From: Treponema sp.
GTDB lineage: Bacteria; Spirochaetota; Spirochaetia; Treponematales; Breznakiellaceae
DNA: 8,258 bases
Reading direction: 5' to 3'
Assembly: GCA_031255875.1 (NCBI GenBank)
Contig: JAIRRR010000156.1
Location: forward strand, 1 to 8,258
How positions within the stretch are numbered: the stretch's first letter is position 1; every line of letters begins with the position of its first letter. A program made the translations under genes and the position numbers. Positions 6,855-8,258 of the stretch are shown here, one piece after another. The notes below the pieces were generated by a model that was not told where the DNA came from, did no database searches, and saw only the letters and a program-made list of their open reading frames with translations.

Positions 6855-6951
6855 ACTGTTTCTCCGCTCCGCTACCACTATCATATACGATCATCCGGCC
6901 GGGGGAAAGTCTCCCGCTGTCGAGTATTAACCGATTACCCGGCTTTTTAAT

Positions 6952-6981
6952 AATATAGTATTCAACGGACCGCGACGGCAA
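6952..6981 (-). promoter_or_regulatory. Candidate promoter for proC-purD
   Basis: On the minus strand, TTGCCG (6981-6976, four of six) and TATATT (6957-6952, five of six) are 18 bases apart, just past the proB stop, with a leader of about 90 bases to proC. A second -10-like TATGAT at 6885-6880 lacks a good -35. The gap 6855-6990 otherwise holds no gene. Read-through from proB is equally possible. Confidence 0.35.
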
Positions 6982-6990
6982 AGAGCGCGG

Positions 6991-7779
6991 CTAAACCAGA
7001 AAAGCCGTGGCCCGCTGGGCCCCGGTCGCCAGGGCTTCCAGCGCCCCGGGCCTTCTACCGTTGGCAATGACGGTGGGTATCCCGAATTCCGCCGCGCGTT
7101 CAGCGGCCGAAATCTTGGTGGCGATTCCGCCGGTGCCGAAATTCCCGGCGCTCCCGACGGTTATGTTCTTTTTTAGCTCTTCAAAATTCCTTATCTCCGC
7201 CACAAATTCCGCGCCGGGATCTTCCGCAGGGTTTTTGGTGTAGAGCCCGTCAATATCTGTGAACAGAATCAAAAGATCCGCGCTCCAGAGAATCGCCGAC
7301 TGGGCCGCCAGGGTATCGTTATCGCCTATCTTTATTTCCTCGACAGAAACGCTGTCGTTTTCGTTGATAATGGGGATAACGCCCTCGTCCACCAGGGTAA
7401 AAAGGGTGTTGCGCATATTGAGCGTGCGGATCTGGTCGCCGAAATCGTCCTGGGTAAGCAGTATCTGGGCAATATGCAGGCCCTGCCCGGCAAAAGCGCG
7501 GCTCCACGCGCCCATAAGCTCCACCTGGCCCACCGCGCACAGGGCCTGCCGGTAGTGGATGTCCTTTTTCCGCGCCCATTTGTCCATCGTGGACAGCCCC
7601 GCCACCTGGGCGCCCGAGGAGACCAGGGCGATCTGCTTCCCCTTTTTAACAAGCCCCGCAGCCTGTTCCGCGAATTCCCCCATAAAGACAGTATTGATCC
7701 TGCCGTTATCGTCCGCCAGGGTGTTGGACCCGAATTTGAAAACTACCTTGCGCGCCTGGGCAAATAACCTTGGGATCAC
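6991..7779 (-). CDS. proB: Glutamate 5-kinase, short form without PUA domain
   Basis: It phosphorylates glutamate on the gamma-carboxylate with ATP, the first and usually proline-inhibited step of proline synthesis. The 262 residues are a complete amino-acid-kinase domain: VVFKFGSNTL with Lys15 (12-21), ALVSSGAQVAGL (51-62), PIINENDSV (136-144), GDNDTLAAQSA (152-162), FTDIDGLYTKNP (173-184) and GTGGIATKISAA (216-227). The C-terminal PUA domain (about 100 residues) of the E. coli enzyme is absent. The stop comes just after the kinase fold ends, so this looks like a natural short form rather than a truncation. The start is GTG 7779 with GAGG 5 bases upstream. It lies 230 bases downstream of proA on the same strand, giving a proA-proB-proC order. 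Confidence 0.96.
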   Translation of the reverse strand: MIPRLFAQARKVVFKFGSNTLADDNGRINTVFMGEFAEQAAGLVKKGKQIALVSSGAQVAGLSTMDKWARKKDIHYRQALCAVGQVELMGAWSRAFAGQGLHIAQILLTQDDFGDQIRTLNMRNTLFTLVDEGVIPIINENDSVSVEEIKIGDNDTLAAQSAILWSADLLILFTDIDGLYTKNPAEDPGAEFVAEIRNFEELKKNITVGSAGNFGTGGIATKISAAERAAEFGIPTVIANGRRPGALEALATGAQRATAFLV

Positions 7780-7868
7780 AAAAACCTCGCCTTAAAGAAT
7801 CGCCGCCAGAATCACCATAACCGCCGTATTATTGGCGCATACCAAGTTTACGTTTATATTGGGCGCAT

Positions 7869-7987
7869 CCCCGCCTTGCGAACCTCCGGTTCGACAGCGG
7901 GGACCGGGCTATCCGGGGCTCCGCGCTCCCGCGCTCCGGCCGCGCCTGCGGCGCGGCGGCCTTGCGGCCCCCCTCCTATCCCTTGCG
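7869..7987 (-). other. GC-rich multi-hairpin element in the proA-proB spacer
   Basis: The 230 bases between proA and proB hold a cluster of inverted repeats. Reading the minus strand: GGCC-GCAA-GGCC with a GNRA-type loop (7969-7958); GCCGCGCC-GCA-GGCGCGGC (7957-7939, perfect 8-base-pair stem); and a compound hairpin, CCCCGC then CGAACC-GGA-GGTTCG then GCGGGG with a small internal loop (7902-7869). Short direct repeats lie within it: ccttgcg on the plus strand at 7874, 7960 and 7981, tandem cgcgctcc at 7922 and 7930, and ctatcc at 7909 and 7976. It could be an intergenic repeat of the REP type, an mRNA-stabilising or processing structure, or a leader controlling proB. I cannot choose between these, and no T-tract marks it as a terminator. 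Confidence 0.55.
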
Positions 7988-8009
7988 CGGAAGAAACGGC
8001 CCCCCGTAC

Positions 8010-8258
8010 TCATGCCCCCCGGATCTGCCCCGAGCCGCTTATACGGTACTTTATCGTAGTCAGGGCTTCAAGGCCCATGGGCCCCCTTGCGTGGAACTTC
8101 TGGGTGCTGATCCCCAGCTCCGCGCCGAACCCGAACTCGCCGCCGTCGGTAAACCGGGTGGAGGCGTTGGTATACACGCAGGCCGCGTCCACCCGGCGGC
8201 AAAATTCCTCCGCGGCGCGAAGATCGTTGGTGAGAATGGCCTCGGAGTGCCTGGTCCC
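8010..8258 (-). CDS. proA: Gamma-glutamyl phosphate reductase, C-terminal part
   Basis: The C-terminal 82 residues of ProA, which reduces gamma-glutamyl phosphate to glutamate semialdehyde with NADPH. The frame is open to the right edge and reads [12 protein letters not shown], then [20 protein letters not shown], then [20 protein letters not shown] and a short tail ending IRGA, which is the highly conserved end of this aldehyde-dehydrogenase-fold enzyme. The catalytic cysteine lies outside the window. Most ProA enzymes have GTGHS or GSGHS where this one has GTRHS. It is the first visible gene of the cluster proA-proB-proC-purD. Confidence 0.95.
   Translation of the reverse strand, partial: GTRHSEAILTNDLRAAEEFCRRVDAACVYTNASTRFTDGGEFGFGAELGISTQKFHARGPMGLEALTTIKYRISGSGQIRGA

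Noticed and set aside
6855..6884. Longer proC start at ATG 6884
   Set aside because: No ribosome binding site, the extra ten residues are atypical, and GGAG sits correctly before ATG 6854.
7880..7902. ggttcga resembling a tRNA T-arm
   Set aside because: The flanks do not pair as a T stem, and no acceptor, D or anticodon arm is found; the bases belong to the hairpin at 7869-7902.
7832..8059. A 75-codon plus-strand open frame across the proA-proB spacer
   Set aside because: Arg/Pro-rich translation crossing the hairpin cluster and running into proA on the other strand, with no ribosome binding site.

Overview
The window reads as a chromosomal segment of a G+C-rich bacterium. My best guess is a host-associated spirochaete of the Treponema group. 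This rests on the uncharacterised gene at 2656-3249, which resembles proteins I associate with treponemes, on the short glutamate 5-kinase, and on a Listeria-Bacteroides-repeat surface protein; no single marker proves it. Every complete gene has a recognisable start, mostly with a GGAG or GAGG ribosome binding site 5-7 bases upstream.

Left part (1-1594, + strand): the 3' part of a large repeat protein that continues past the left edge. It has four Listeria-Bacteroides (InlB B-type) repeats, a seven-copy NEQPGG linker between the third and fourth, and a C-terminal module of about 250 residues that I do not recognise. This gene is clearly more A+T-rich than the rest. A GC hairpin and a short palindrome follow it. 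Next comes a 10-helix EamA/DMT-family permease (1704-2663, +), whose 3' end overlaps by 8 bases the convergent gene 2656-3249 (-), a charged protein of unknown function with a strong sigma-70-like promoter. Divergent from that is a Cys/Met-metabolism PLP enzyme (3389-4546, +).

Right part (4607-8258, - strand): a biosynthetic cluster transcribed right to left: proA (cut by the window edge), proB, proC, purD. ProB phosphorylates glutamate, ProA reduces the product to glutamate semialdehyde, and after spontaneous cyclisation ProC reduces pyrroline-5-carboxylate to proline, so the whole pathway from glutamate is present. purD (GAR synthetase, purine synthesis) follows proC by 7 bases, with its ribosome binding site overlapping the proC stop, so the two are probably co-expressed. 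The proA-proB gap (230 bases) holds no convincing gene but a dense set of GC-rich hairpins and short repeats, the least explained structure in the window.

I see no CRISPR array, tRNA, rRNA, transposase, phage gene or defence system. Most of the window is ordinary housekeeping; the main points of interest are the repeat protein and the structured proA-proB spacer.
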